A DNA stretch of 64,000 nt from Hypoxylon rubiginosum (lineage: Eukaryota; Ascomycota; Sordariomycetes; Xylariales; Hypoxylaceae), in contig CADCXA010000066.1 of the NCBI GenBank assembly GCA_902806565.1, positions 1,612,001 through 1,676,000 on the forward strand. The letters are read 5' to 3'. This document shows, one piece after another, positions 24,124 to 36,352 of this stretch; the first letter of the stretch is position 1; each line of letters begins with the position of its first letter. The position numbers were made by a program, and so were the translations under genes. The notes beneath the pieces were generated by a model. The model saw only the letters and a list, made by a program, of their open reading frames with translations, searched no databases and was not told the origin of the DNA.

Positions 24124-25451
24124 TCAGAAGAGCATTCTAGGATGCCGCCTTAATTTGGTATCTTCCGGGCGCTTCTCCTGCTTCTCCTTCTTCATCTTCG
24201 CCAGTTCGGCCAGCATCTTCTCAATCTCTTTTTGCTCGGCCATAGCCGTCGCGTTATCGAGGCTCTGCTTCTCTTCGAACCATTTCATATACTCCTCATC
24301 CTTGCGCTCTTCGTCGCCGTCGTCGAGGATCCCTTGCATCGGCTCCGGAGGCTGCAGGAAGCCTCTGGCATCGGCTTCGACGATAGCCTCGTACATTTTG
24401 GTGGCCATCATTTCATAGCCAGCAGTGCCGGGATGCATACCGTCCTCAGCTAAATTTCCGTCCTGAATTCCGTCCGGACCTTGTAGATCGGCGAGCACGA
24501 TAGGTAATTCCTGCGACTTGTATATCTTTGCGAGCCTTCGGATTTGGGGGTTCACCTTCCAGACCTCCTCGCGGCCGTTGAATCGCGTGTCCCACGTAGG
24601 TAGAATAGTGCATATGATGATAGTCGACCTCGGCGAGGCTTCGAGGAGGTACTGGACAAGATCGTCGTAGCGCTTGTAAAAGTTGTCGATATCGACATGC
24701 TGGAAACAATCGTTTGATCCAGCGTTGACGAGGAAAAGGTTGGGCTTAGACTTGGGAACGGCCCTCTGGGCGTTGCCGTGAATGGTGGCAGTAACGACAC
24801 CGGGATAGGCTTCGATGTCGTTATCCGTCATGTTTCCAAGGCGTTGCGTGCCGACGTAGTTGACCTTGTTGCCGATGGAGGTCAACCTCTCGCGAAGGGG
24901 GCGGCGAAAGCCGTTGTTGTCGATGCCCTCCTCCGGGCTGTCGCCGCGGGTAGTAGAGGCGCCGAGGGCCATGATGCGGAGCGGGACTCCATTAGCAAGC
25001 GGCAGTTCGTAGCCCGGTCGGGCGTACGGCTTGGTCCTAATAGTGCTTTCGGTGGCGCCTGCAGAAAGTTCACTGGGGAAAGGGTTGATTGATGAGGTGT
25101 TGGTAGGGGCGTTAGTCGAAGGATAGGAAACTTGGACAGTGCCGTTGCCTGTCACATAGCTGACACCAGCTTTGAAGTTGTCGCCTAGACTATCTAGTTT
25201 ATGACCCCATTCATTATCGACGTTGACTGTGCCGGAAAAGAGAAGGACTAGAAAAGCGTGTCGGTTAGTCGCGAAAAGGTTAAAGGAAGGAATGAAGAAA
25301 GCAGGGGTCATATCGAGAGGTTCAAGATAGCCATACCTATGAGAAATAACGGCAAGCCCAAGAGTATGAGCGAGCGCCTTCGTGCCAAAACCATCGAAAC
25401 GTATGGGCTCGATGTAAATTGACGGGGCAATTTGTCCATAATCAAACCCAT
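24124..25451 (-). CDS. Membrane-anchored SGNH/GDSL-type hydrolase, two exons
   Basis: Exon 1 is 25451-25337 and exon 2 is 25247-24124, joined through a split Val codon; length is 412 residues from the ATG at 25451, or 393 from the in-frame ATG at 25394. A hydrophobic segment (LILLGLPLFLIVLLFSG) near the N-terminus is a signal anchor or signal peptide, placing the catalytic domain in the secretory lumen or outside. SGNH blocks are clear: RIMALGASTTRGDS with the nucleophilic Ser (block I), LFLVNAGSNDC with the block III Asn, and DGMHPGTAGYEMM with the block V Asp/His pair. This spacing resembles fungal carbohydrate- or lipid-ester hydrolases (CE3-like in general form). After the domain comes a charged Glu/Lys-rich coiled coil of about 70 residues, unusual for a secreted esterase. 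The substrate is unknown. Confidence 0.88.
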
Positions 25452-26303
25452 CCGTCCTCGTTTTTTTCTTTGTTGCACGCGCGCGCGCGACAGATCGTCA
25501 AAAATCCAATCCAATCGCCCTTATCCGTCCACTACCCCACTAACCGTTGCATGTGTACGCGTAAGCTCCTATCTCAAACCCGAAATGAGAGAGTAATGTA
25601 AAATAAGGGTCAAACGAGGGAATGGAAGAAGAATGAATGAGGAGTGACGAAGTGGCAAGCTGTCGCGATATATCACACACAAGCAGCAGTACTACGACCG
25701 TGGCCCATCGTACATTATTATAAAAGGGGGGGGAGGGGAGTCTGTAGCGGCTTAGTTCAGTGCTGGGACGATCAGAAGGGGGAACGGGAACAGAAACATC
25801 AAACATTTTTTGAAAAGGAAATAGGCCCCTATTTTTATCTACCTCTAAATCTTTAAAGCTGCAACATGATGCCGTTTCTTCCGTCCTTTTGCCAAGAGCA
25901 TGCCAAGAGCGTTCGTGTCCCAAAGCTAAGATCTACATTTTTCTTCTTGCCAAGACGGTTGGGCTTTTTTAGGATTTATAGGATGGCGAATATTAATTTT
26001 TTTTTGTTTCTTTGCTTGTTTGATTCCCGCTTTCTCCTTGTTCCTCTCTTGCATCAGATAAGGTCTGGTAATTGGGTACGAGCGGGTACTTGACAACCCT
26101 ACCAAAGACGAAAGCGGCCTTTTGATCAGGTATGTATATACGAAGTATGTAGAATCCATTGGATGAGATATCTCATATCTATGAGTGCATACGGAATACA
26201 ATACATATATATATCCTACATACCTACCAACATAAGGCAATTCCCCAAATCGATTTAGCTGTCAACCTTAATTTATATTACCCACTGTGCCATTTATCTG
26301 GGA

Positions 26304-26323
26304 CCTGAGCCTGAGCCTGAGCC
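26304..26323. repeat. CCTGAG short tandem repeat
   Basis: Three and one-third perfect copies of a six-base unit in non-coding DNA. Confidence 0.8.
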
Positions 26324-27369
26324 ACGAGAAATGCTGCAGCGGTGTATTTTCCGGACGGTTCTCCACACCTCGATTTATTAGGAGGTAGGTACCGGCGTCC
26401 GTACCTCGCAGCCCCCTCGCAGCCCTCATTCGCTTCACACCCTTATCAGACATATGCAATTCGCTAAACTAATTATTAGTGGATGCGGAGCATATGCGCC
26501 ACTAATTTTAACGTTGTATTAGCCACGTCCAACCCCCAAAAAGCCCCCACATCGCGCGAGATGCTGCCCAGTCGCCCAGTCGCCTCGTCAGCTGAACCCA
26601 GCGAGGCCTTTGTGTAGTCGCATGTTGCGATGTTTCGATAGCATCGATAGCATAGCATTAACGATGCTTAGGTACTGTACTCCGTACCCCTATTATCCAA
26701 CCCATATCTCATTGGCCCATTCTTCGACATACATACATCTCAGGAGTATGATAGCCTATGGGATGCGTGGGACGCATACACCTACAGGCATCAAACACGA
26801 GCTGACTTATGTGTTGAACATAATCGCCAAGAATTTGAGAGATGACGGATTTACATTTACAATGTGACCTTGTGCCGAGTCCCGATGCGACAATCGCTCG
26901 AGAATGCAGCGTGCAAGACCCAACTTCTGTACGAGAAGCTCGTAGTTTTCAGTATTTAAAGAAAGGGGGCGAGTCATTTACTTTCGTCTTTTCGACAGTA
27001 GTAGCAGTTCAATCTTCTTTCCAGGCTCTTATTTCCAAACGATAAGGTAATTTTTATGTTGGGCCTTCTTATGGGAACGTTGAACCAGCTTATATATTTG
27101 TCAGCAATGGAGTGCTCGAGGCAAGGAGTAGACGTAGTGTAAGTACATAAGGAAGAAAGGGGAGTGAGAGGAAAATCCGAGAAATAGGAGACGCAGAACA
27201 TTAAAGGGGACAAGAGAAGGCACAAACAAGGCGAGGAAGGAAGAAAATAATAGAAATATTTGGAACAAAAAATAATTCGATCAGAGTGTATATCCTAATA
27301 ATCCCAGCTTCCTAGCAGAAGCTCAGAAAGAACAAAACAAGTATCATCATTTCAAAATATGTCTTCCTT

Positions 27370-27442
27370 GACACCCCCTCCGGATTCGAATCCTACAACT
27401 CTGCCTTATCCATTCTGCGCACTTAACCACTTGGCCGTGGGG
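27370..27442 (-). pseudogene. Degenerate tRNA-like sequence
   Basis: On the minus strand CGGCCAAGTGGTTAAG resembles a Leu/Ser-type box A and GGATTCGAATCC resembles box B with one extra base. ACCCC near the 5' end can pair with GGGGT near the 3' end. The T stem and D stem do not close, so a functional tRNA is unlikely; I read it as a tRNA remnant. Confidence 0.3.
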
Positions 27443-29933
27443 TATTGCTGATTATCTGCATTGCCATGGGTTATAAGTTGTTCAAAGAGCAACGTTTATA
27501 TCGTCAATGGTTACCTTTTGGTTGCTGTTGACGAATAGCTTGTTGACCTTGGTCTGCGACTTACGTGCTCTTGAATGAGGGGGCGTGAGACCAATCTACA
27601 ATAATTAAGGCCCCCATAAAGAGGAGATAGGGTTAGAACTACTACTATGTCGTATAGGTCTTTCAAAGCAGGTCTGGCTCCAGCACATTGACGCATGCTT
27701 TGATTAGCATCAGTCCTATGAATTCTAGAAGTTCAATTTACGATATTACTTCACGTCTGATGGGAAAATTTGTTACCGCAGATGGAATATCATTGGTTTT
27801 GAATTCTAGGCTGGCTAGAGACAACTAATAACCTATCTCTCGATTATCCCCTTTACAACCCGACTGGCTGCGTCCTGATACCCTCGCGGCAATCTTGATC
27901 CCGTCGTTTACTAGATGCCTTAGTAGTATATCCAAATAAAGAAACCAACAAACATATCGATCCTCCGCGGGAGTTATCAAGATAGCTGCAATGGTATCCT
28001 TTTACTGATGAGCACGAGTGGAAAGAGTCTATTAGGCAAGACATATACTTGCTAACTTCATGATATCCACAAGGCTCAAACATCATCAACTTAGATCAGT
28101 AGTCGCCAAATGAGACGTCTTAGACTCGATATAATAACTATACTATTATATCATTTAGTTTCTACCTTTCTCCAGATCAAGCTAGTAGATATAAATTACG
28201 AATAGACATTAATATAAGCCGCTCAATTGCACCGTACTACACCAGTTCAAAGACAAAACATCCAGATCTCCTAACATAACTGACTATATGGAACTTAGAG
28301 AGAAAACCCGAGATATTATGGGGGCAGATCCGCGCTGTCCTGATGATACTTATAGCTTCAATCATCTACCCCTATTTATACAGCCCCTATCAAAGGTATT
28401 ATGTTCATGAGAAAGTTGAACTCAATGGCCGCTTTCAATATTGTCTTCGCATCATCCACCTGGCTTCGGTCTAGCAACAAGGGCATCAGGCGGAGTGTTC
28501 GGCCCCGAGATGTTCCCGACCAAGAGACTTCTGTTAAGGTGATAGATATCGCACTTCCGGACCGAAGCATGTAACTCCATGTTCATGGCAGCGAACAGTC
28601 CATTCCATAATAGATATGTTTTTGAACTGTTAAACAGTATTTAGCAGACATAAGATGTGACTCTTTCTCCTCCTCCTCGTCTCCGGCGTTGTTGATCCTG
28701 CTAATAAACATATCAGGTGCATGGTCCTTGTGCGATTTAATATCGACGATACCCTTATACCTAAAGTCGGAATCACAGTCCTAAGCATATGAATGTCATT
28801 GGAAGGAGAGCGCTTTATAAGATTGGTGGAAATATCAAAGGGGCTAATGTACTAGTCTTTCTCTTTGCCAAAGTCATCTAAGTCCCTTGAGCTGTTGGAT
28901 GCCTGGTGGGTGGTCTCCGAAATCGTATGAAATTGTATCGTGACTGAAGTCCTTGCTAGGTTCGCATCTTGACATGATTTATAAGCCGTTCGATCTCCCT
29001 TGTAGCTCTTGACGTAGATAATTAGGAGCCGCCTGGCAAACATGAACGAAAAAGGGATATTAACCAACTCGCCCGCAGGTAGAAGAACCATGAAGGTAAG
29101 TTGAAATCGCTAACCTCCAGGTAGTCGTATCGTATTCTAAATTATTGGTGAACATAACTGCCCAAAGTCCACCGCGGCAAGAGAGCGCTTGGATACCTTG
29201 AGGGGAACTTGAGGGAAACATCTGAAGTGCTCGACTTGGGGGCGGAAAAGCAAATGCACCACAAAAGCGGCGACGAGAATGAGAATGGCATAGGCGTTAT
29301 AGCCACAAGTGATTCGGTAATAACCACACTAGCGGACGCCCATATTCTTCTCACAAGGCCTTCTGATAGGCAAATTTCTCCTCGCCTCCTCAAGGTTCAA
29401 CCTCACCTCACAGCCAGTGTACCTCGTCAAAAGCCTCACGAACCTGGACCTTCTACTCCGTCCTACTAAACCTCCGGCGTATGCACCGCCTCCGGAAAGT
29501 CGTCCTAGAAACCTACTTCATTTTGGGGGATTGTTTAGCGCTATTATTCAATGTGCTATAAGTCTGATATTGGTAGTACATATTTTCAAGATCCAAATTG
29601 AGAAGAGGTGCCTTGATTATGGGTGAGAGGGTACTAGCTAATGACCTTCTTTTTCTACCTGCAATAAGGCCAGCTTGGGTGGTACTGTTAGGTCCCCCTA
29701 TTACTGATAGCTACTGGGCGATAAGGGGGGTTTTTGCAGTCACACTGTCACCCCATCCACTTATCACCGGCCCCCGACCTTGGTAGAAGGCAGGTATGCA
29801 GGTTAGTAGCGAAACTGCTGTAACAACTTAACGCAAAGTTATAGGTATGTATCATCGTCAGTGTAAATGACCTTATATATTGAAAGCTCGAAGTTATCAC
29901 CATAGTTAACACGCTCGGTTACAGACTACTGTG

Positions 29934-31697
29934 TTACACCTTCTCCGCCATCAGCTCGCGCCAATACTCCCCGCGAGGCTTGAACACCACGTTCGGGCCG
30001 TCGTGATCCGCGACCAGAATATCGTCTAGCTGAAACTGATCCGGGCCGGCCCAGGGGTCCTTGCTTCCCTCCCGTCCGACCCCGAGCTTGCCGGCCTCGC
30101 CCGGCGCCATCTCGAAGTCGAAGTACCACAGGGCCCGCGCCAGCGTCACGCTCGTCTCCATGTACGCCATGGCCTTGCCCGCGCAGCCGCGGTCGCCCAG
30201 GCCGAAGGAAACCTGGGCGCGCCGCATCCTGGCCCGCGCGTCCCGGCTCTCGGGGCTGTCGGGCGCGCCCCCGTCCTCCGGCGCGAGCCAGCGCTCCGGC
30301 CGGAAGGCGAAGGGCTCCGGGTAGTTGTCCGGGCCGTGCAGGACGCTGTAGAGGTGTATGCCGACCTCGGTGCCGCGGGGGATCACGTGCCCGTCCACGA
30401 CCAGGGGCTCCGTGGCGGACGCCTCGAGCTCCCGCCACAGCGGCGCCAGGGACGGAGGCGCCAGGCGCAGCGACTCGTCGACCACGGCGCGCAGGTACTT
30501 GCAGGAGGCGAGCGTTGGTCCGCTTACGATGTCCCGGCCCGACGAGGACGTGCCGCGGATCTCCGCGGCGAGCCGGGCATAGGCATCGGGATGCTGGGAC
30601 AGGTGGAAGAACACGCCGCACGCCGCGGTTGCGACGGTCGTCCCGCCGGCGGTCACGAAGAAAAGTGCCTCCCCCCAAAGTTCGCTTTCGTGGATGCCGT
30701 CCACCTCGGCAACGTCACCGGCTACGACGGAATAAAAGTCGGACTTGGCGTCCCTCGGCTCAGCCATGCGCGATACAATCATCTTCCGGATGAACTGTCG
30801 AAAGCCTTCCACCTTCTTCTTACCAAGCCATTGGAGAAGCAGGCCGGCGATGGTGAGGGCCGGCCAGTTAAAATTCAGGTTTGACATGTAGAGGGCCTGG
30901 CCCATAGACCCGTGGATGAAGCGGTTAGTGGGGTCTGTCTGGGTGTTGAGCGCGTACCCGAAGGACAGGTAACAGGCGATGTCCATCGACAGGTTCCGAC
31001 ACAATGGCGTCAGGTTGACGAACTCTCCTCGTTGACTAGATCGTAAGAGCTGCTGCAAGAAGATGTCAATCTGCTTGCTCATGATGGGGGAGAAGGAGCG
31101 TAGGGACCGGTCCGAGACGACCTGCCCGATGACCTTCCGCTTGCGACGGTGCTCATCATTGTCCGGCGTGTTGAACAAATTTGTCGGATTTCCCGATCGC
31201 GCCTGATGATAGGCTCGCCCTTTGGCTATGTTCGGGTTGAAGTAGATATCTTGCGAGCATCAGCAAACACGGATCTACGAAATACTGAAGGGGGTAGAAG
31301 TTGGGGAAATCATACCTTGTATGGCCGCGAGGGAGCTAAAAATAATGCGGTTGGGTCCTTCTCTGTACACAGAGCCTATTTGTAGGTTAGAGTGAGGGAT
31401 TGAGAAGCAGACATAAGGTCTTGTTACCATATTTTTGAATGTTCTGATAGGTGTTGAGGTGAGGACGCCTTCTCATAGCATAGAACCCAGCGTATCCATC
31501 GGTAAGTTTAGCTAAGAAGGGTCCTGGATACTTCCGCAGGGGATGAAATGCGAAGCGGTATATCAGGATAGAAAGGCCCTAGGGAGAAAATTTAGACATA
31601 GGCACGGTTGAAACCGGGGTAGCGAGACAATTACCCATGGGGCTAGTAAGTAGAAGGTATATTTTACGGCTATGAGGATTGCGTCGAGAATACTCAT
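29934..31697 (-). CDS. Cytochrome P450 monooxygenase, four exons
   Basis: Exons 31697-31635, 31578-31428, 31375-31316 and 31249-29934 join in phase (63+151+60+1316 nt) to 529 residues. A microsomal class II P450: N-terminal membrane anchor (residues 1-30), proline-rich hinge FHPLRKYPGPFLAKL, conserved GSVYREGPNRIIFSS and HRRKRKVIGQVVSDRSLRSF. The I-helix is FFVTAGGTTVATA, with Gly where an acidic residue usually precedes Thr-Thr; the ExxR motif is ESLRLAP, PERW is present, and the haem loop FGLGDRGCAGK has the ligand Cys447. The N-terminal pattern is that of fungal secondary-metabolism P450s. It lies back-to-back with the PKS remnant, which suggests it was once a tailoring enzyme of that cluster. 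No stop or frameshift is seen, so the gene may still work; its substrate is unknown. Confidence 0.9.
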
Positions 31698-32439
31698 TAT
31701 GGCAGACTGAAGGTACGGATCAGGCGTGGTTTGGATTTAGAAAAGAGAGCCTGGAGAAAACCTGCTCTCCCTTCACGGCCACTTACGTTTTATTATGGTG
31801 GCAAAAAGGGGTTCAAATCAGTGAAGGGCACGATAAGACAAAGACTTCCAGGTGACACAGCATTGAGTCCCTATCTTACTTACTTCGTACATGGGAACCA
31901 GCGCTGTTGGTTTATGCGGGCTCCCACAGACTCTACATCTACAGCGGAATTCGGCTTGTGTAACACAGACCATTGCTGCCTCTGCGCGGTTGGTAATGCA
32001 TTCCTGCCCCTCGCTGTTTCCACAGAGTAGATTGAAATAGAGCTCACTCTGTCCAGCCGTTTACCTGCTTACACATTGGTGCCTACCTAAGGTACCGGTT
32101 GGTAGTTTTGTCTACCTACCCTATATCAGAGATGAATGGATTAACGACCAGAAAAGGAGTATCGGCAAAAAGACATACGCAGCTCAGGGATACGGAATAG
32201 ACTCAACATTGAATCCATGGATGTTGGAGGCGGTCATTCCGTGGAGGTTGGTTGCTGTTTGATGACGGCAGGCGGGTCCACGAACGCAGGGAGGATATCA
32301 CGCGAGGAAGTAAACTGGTCTGGGTGAAGGCGCGCGATGAAGCCGGCACAAAGAACACCAACAGCACGAATGTTGTTTCTGAGAAGGCCAATAGAAAGGT
32401 CTGAGAGAGCTCTTCTTCTCGACTGGCCGTGCAAAGCGT
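31698..32439. other. Spacer between P450 and PKS remnant
   Basis: About 0.74 kb between the divergent P450 start and the first recognisable PKS homology. It contains a GCCTACCTAAGGTAC motif at 32081-32095 and no trace of ketosynthase, acyltransferase or dehydratase sequence that I can recognise. Confidence 0.5.
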
Positions 32440-35400
32440 CTATACACCCAACTTTATAGCCTACACTTGCATGATAGTCGCTTGAGAACTTTTCTGGATT
32501 TGGCCTCCCATGAGAAGCCTGGTATGAGGATTCTCGAAGTCGGTGCAAGCACTGGCGGAATGACACGTCTTGTTCTCTCTGTGCTGCAAGACTTGGAACG
32601 AGAATCGGGGCAAACTCGCTTCGCCGAGTATGTCTATACGGATATCTCGCCGAGCTTCTTCGAAGCCGCGCAGGAAGAGTTCTCCGGGTTTCGGGACAGG
32701 ATACTTTTCAAAACGTTAGACGTGTCGCTGCTAACGCTTCATTCAGATGCCTCGAAGGCTGGTGGTTAGGCATCGAAAATTGGCGCCAACATAGCCCTCT
32801 CCTTACGGCGGAGCAGTGGGATCAGTAGTACAGGCGTGTTCTCGGGCGCCGAGTTGACACTGAAAGATTACGAAAGCGAGGAATACCACTTCAGCAGCGT
32901 CATTGTTTCAACTGCCGTAAGCAGCCATCGCCGAGAGAAAACGGGCTTCGAGCATGACTTGATAATCATAACCGACCAATCTTCGGATGTACAAAGAGCC
33001 ATAGCCAAGGAGCTCAGCAATCAGCATCCGAATATTAGGGTCGCGGCGTTGAGCGACTCTCTCGGAAAAGGGGCGTTTCTCTAACCATTGAATCAATAAT
33101 GGCGAGGCGAGCTACATCGCAAAGATCTTGCAGACTTGTTTCGGTAATGAGCAAATATCGCCTGCCGAACTGGAGTTCGTGATGCGTGATGGATACCTCT
33201 GTATCGGCCGTTTGATACGAGAATTTGATCTAGACAAGAGACGAGTGTCCCGTCTATTTCCACAGCTGCGAAGTGAGTCGTTACGACCCAAGGGGATTCC
33301 GTCCGAACCAGTATCTTTAGAGTTTGGTACGCCGGGGATGTTAGACACGGTGCGTTTCGTCGAGGACTCTTCATACAAGGACAGCCTCGGGCCTGATGAT
33401 GTTGAGATGGAGGCCCAGGTATGGGCTCTGAGTTCCCGCGACATCTTCGTCGCGCTAGGGCGGCTAGAGGGTGAAAAATTAGGGTATGACTGCGCCGGAG
33501 TTGTCACACGTACTGGTTCAGCCGCCTCATGTCGCTTCAGGCCGGGGGATCGTATCGTAATGAGCTTTCCGGGCACTATGTGCAGCCATCCTCGGGCACT
33601 AGTCAGCGCCGTCGCCAAGATTTCTGATGATCTGTCCATACACGACGCAGTGTCTGTACTCAACCCTCTCGCCACTGCATATTATTCGCTGGTAGACATA
33701 GCACGTCTGCGGCGCGGCGAGAAGATTCTCATACACTCTGCCGCAGGGAGTACTGGCCAGATGGCGATCCAAGTTGCCCAAAACCTTGGTGCAGAAATAT
33801 TCGCTACGGTAGGATCTGAAGAGAAGAAGCAACTAATCATGCGCCGTTTCGGGATTTCCGAGGACCATATTTTCTACAGTCGTAACACCTCGTTTGCGCT
33901 CGGGATAAAGCGCTTGACTGGCAGCGTCGACGTTGTGTTGAACTCGCTATCCGGTGACAGTTTGCGAGAAAGTTGGGAGTGCATTGCCCCATTTGGCCGC
34001 TTCATCGAAATTGGCAAGACGGATATCATGGCAAACTCGCCATTACCAATGGCGTCCTTCGCAAAAAATGTCACATTCGCTGCCATTGATATGCATTACG
34101 TCGCTTTAAGAAACGGCGAATTATGGCATCGGTTGATAGAGAATTCCATCCAGCTCCTTTCTGCCGGAGAGGTGAAACCTCCAGAGCCTTTATACTTATA
34201 TCCTGTATCAGAAGTTGAGGCGGCTTTCCGATACATGCAGAGTGGAAAGAATATGGGGCGTACTATCCTTACCATAAACCACGAAGACGTTATTCCGGTA
34301 AGACATCTGTCCCCCCCCCCCCCCCCCCCCCCCCCCCTTTTTTTTCTCTTGAAAGTCGTTAGGTATCCACCTACCACCTACTTGGTTACCATATTGAATT
34401 ACTTCTACTTCTACCTCGCCATTATTCAGAGACATAGAAAATCTCTGTTAGCATCACATGTTTACTAACATTGAAGTAGAAGTATCTGGTACATAAAAGC
34501 ACTTGGCAGTTCGATGTAAACGCATCGTATGTTGTTGCTGGAGGACTTGGCGGTATCGGCCGTGCCATTATCCAGTGGATGACTCGCCGAGGTGCAAAGA
34601 ACCTGATCATCCCATCGCGGTCCGGAGCCTCTACACAGGCCGCAAAAGATGTCGTATCGGACCTCGTAAGCACAGGTGTCCGATTTGTTGCGCCTAAATG
34701 TGACGTATCGTCTGCTACCGAGCTATCAGCCATGTTAGAGGCATGTGCCAGTATGCCCCCTATCAAAGGATGTATCAACGCCACTATGGCGCTCCAGGCA
34801 TGTTTCTCTTTTTTATACCTTTTTTATATAAATTAGTCCTCATCTTATTCTTCTTCTTTGCGTAAAGTGTTTACTGTAATTCTACATGCGTAATCGCTAA
34901 CATATGAATAGGATGCAATATTTGACAACATGACGCATGCCCAATGGACACAAACAATCCGCTCTAAAGTGCACGCGAGCTGGAACTTACACAACCTACT
35001 CCCTCATGATATGGACTTTTTCATCCTCCTGTCCTCCTTAAGCGGCATATACGGATCCGTAGGGCAGAGCAACTACGCCGCAGGTTGTGCTTTTCAAGAC
35101 GCTCTCGCGCGCTCGCGCACCGACGCGGGCTTCCGCGGGTCCTTCTCCCTCGACCTCGGCTGGATGCGTAATATCGGTGTCATCGCCGAGAACGCCGACT
35201 TCCAACGCCACCGGCAGCACGTAGCCGACATGCAGCCCATCGAGGATTCCGATTTCCTCGCCTTGCTCGAGCACTACTGCGACCCCGAGCTCCCGCCGCG
35301 AAAGAGCCCGGCCGCCGCCGCCAGCCAGCTGCTCGTCGGCGCCGTGCACCCGGCGTACTTCCGCGCCCGCGGCGAGAACCCCATTTCCTTGGTGGACCGC

Positions 35401-35760
35401 CCGCTCTTCGCCACCTTCGCCTTCGCCGGCAACGGGACAAAGAAGAACAGTGCTGCTGCTGCTGCTGACGACGGCGAGGACGCGGCGTTTCTGTTCGCGC
35501 GGGCCGGCGGCTCGAGCAAATCTCGCCGCGCGATCGTCCTTGCGGCGCTCAAGGCGAAACTGGCGCGGGCTTTAGGGGTCCAGGCGAGCGACGTTGACTC
35601 CTATCGGACGCTGACGGACTACGGAGTCGACTCGCTCATGGCGATCGAACTACGGAATTGGATTCGGAGGGATTTCCACGCAGTGGTTGCTGTATTTGAC
35701 ATCATGAGCGGAAACAGTATTGCCACCGTGAGCGAACTAATTGTTCAAAAGGCAGGATAG
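32440..35760 (+). pseudogene. Decayed 3' half of a highly reducing polyketide synthase (MT-ER-KR-ACP remnant)
   Basis: Only the second half of a type I HR-PKS is present. In order: a C-methyltransferase fragment (about 32467-32735, GMRILEVGASTGGMT), a post-MT linker (to 33084), an enoylreductase (about 33110-34297, with LIHSAAGSTGQMAIQVAQ NADPH loop), a ketoreductase split by introns (34510-34797 and 34912 onward, VVAGGLGGIGRAI and SNYAAGCAFQDA), and a C-terminal carrier domain (YGVDSLMAIELRN, phosphopantetheine Ser). KS, AT and DH are absent. Breaks: an internal MT deletion with a frame change near 32735-32765, an in-frame stop at 32826-32828 followed by another frame change, a stop at 33082-33084, and apparent loss of part of the pseudo-KR before the ER. 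From about 33110 to the stop at 35758 the frame is clean. Boundaries are approximate. An active synthase is not possible from this locus alone. Confidence 0.85.
34311..34337. repeat. 27-base poly-C tract in a PKS intron
   Basis: Twenty-seven consecutive C followed by a run of T lie a few bases after the donor of the intron between the ER and KR blocks. The length should be treated as uncertain because homopolymers are error-prone. Confidence 0.8.
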
Positions 35761-35845
35761 GTACTCTAAAGTTATGGAGCAGCTAGGCGAGACGTAGAGA
35801 GTATGCCCTCTCCCATCCACCGAACTCGTCTAGCAATATGCCCGC

Positions 35846-36352
35846 ATGCAGGCGAGTAAGCACTTCGCGATGAACGCCCAAGCCTCGACGGACTTCACCA
35901 CGGACATGACGGCGAGGATGCACACGATGACGGAGAAGATGCACGACATAGCCGTCAAGACGAACAACCAGACGGTGTCCATGCACGTCATCACCGTCTT
36001 CACCCTCGTGTTCCTGCCGGGGACCTTCCTCGCCGTAAGCCTCCTGCGCCTGCTACTAGTGCCTCTCTTCTTCTCCTCTATGCGCACCGCTCTCCTAACT
36101 GGACAGACTTTCTTCAGCAGCGGCATCCTGCGGTGGTACGACTCGGACGACGAGATCGCCGGCTCCCGGTACAGCTGGGTCACGGAGCGGGACCGCCTGG
36201 TCCTGTTCCTCGAGATCGTCTTGCCCATGATGGTCCTGATCATCGTCGCGTGGCTAGCCCTGTACCTGCGGTCGAGAAAGGCGAAGAGGGAGGAGGAGGA
36301 AGGGCAGCAAGAGTTGATCGACTTGGAAAAGGGGCCCGAAGTTTCGCGCTGA
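35846..36352 (+). pseudogene. 3' fragment of a fungal CorA-like transporter-domain gene
   Basis: Exons 35846-36034 and 36107-36352 join in phase across a GTAAGC...CAG intron to 144 residues. The sequence is the end of the fungal CorA-like family: MTEKMHDIAVKTNNQTVSMH, first membrane helix VITVFTLVFLPGTFLA continuing into TFFSSGILRW over the intron, then a second helix (FLEIVLPMMVLIIVAWLAL) and a charged tail (SRKAKREEEE). Complete members have several hundred residues before this point, with the cytoplasmic funnel domain; here a stop codon in frame at 35831-35833 and the PKS end 85 bp upstream leave no room for it. It is therefore most likely a truncated relic, although transcription as a short two-helix membrane protein cannot be excluded. 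No GMN motif is present. Confidence 0.75.

Larger units (their letters stand above)
25452..29933. other. 4.5-kb gene-poor intergenic region
   Basis: Contains a CG dinucleotide run (25479-25492), a CCTGAG tandem repeat (26304-26323) and a degenerate tRNA-like sequence (27370-27442). Minus-strand frames at 28852-29091 and 29142-29393 have short hydrophobic stretches but no recognisable family and no splice model I can support; they may be gene relics. Confidence 0.5.

Noticed and set aside
28852..29393. Possible relic of a membrane-protein gene on the minus strand
   Set aside because: Short hydrophobic stretches only; I could not join them with plausible splice sites or match a family.
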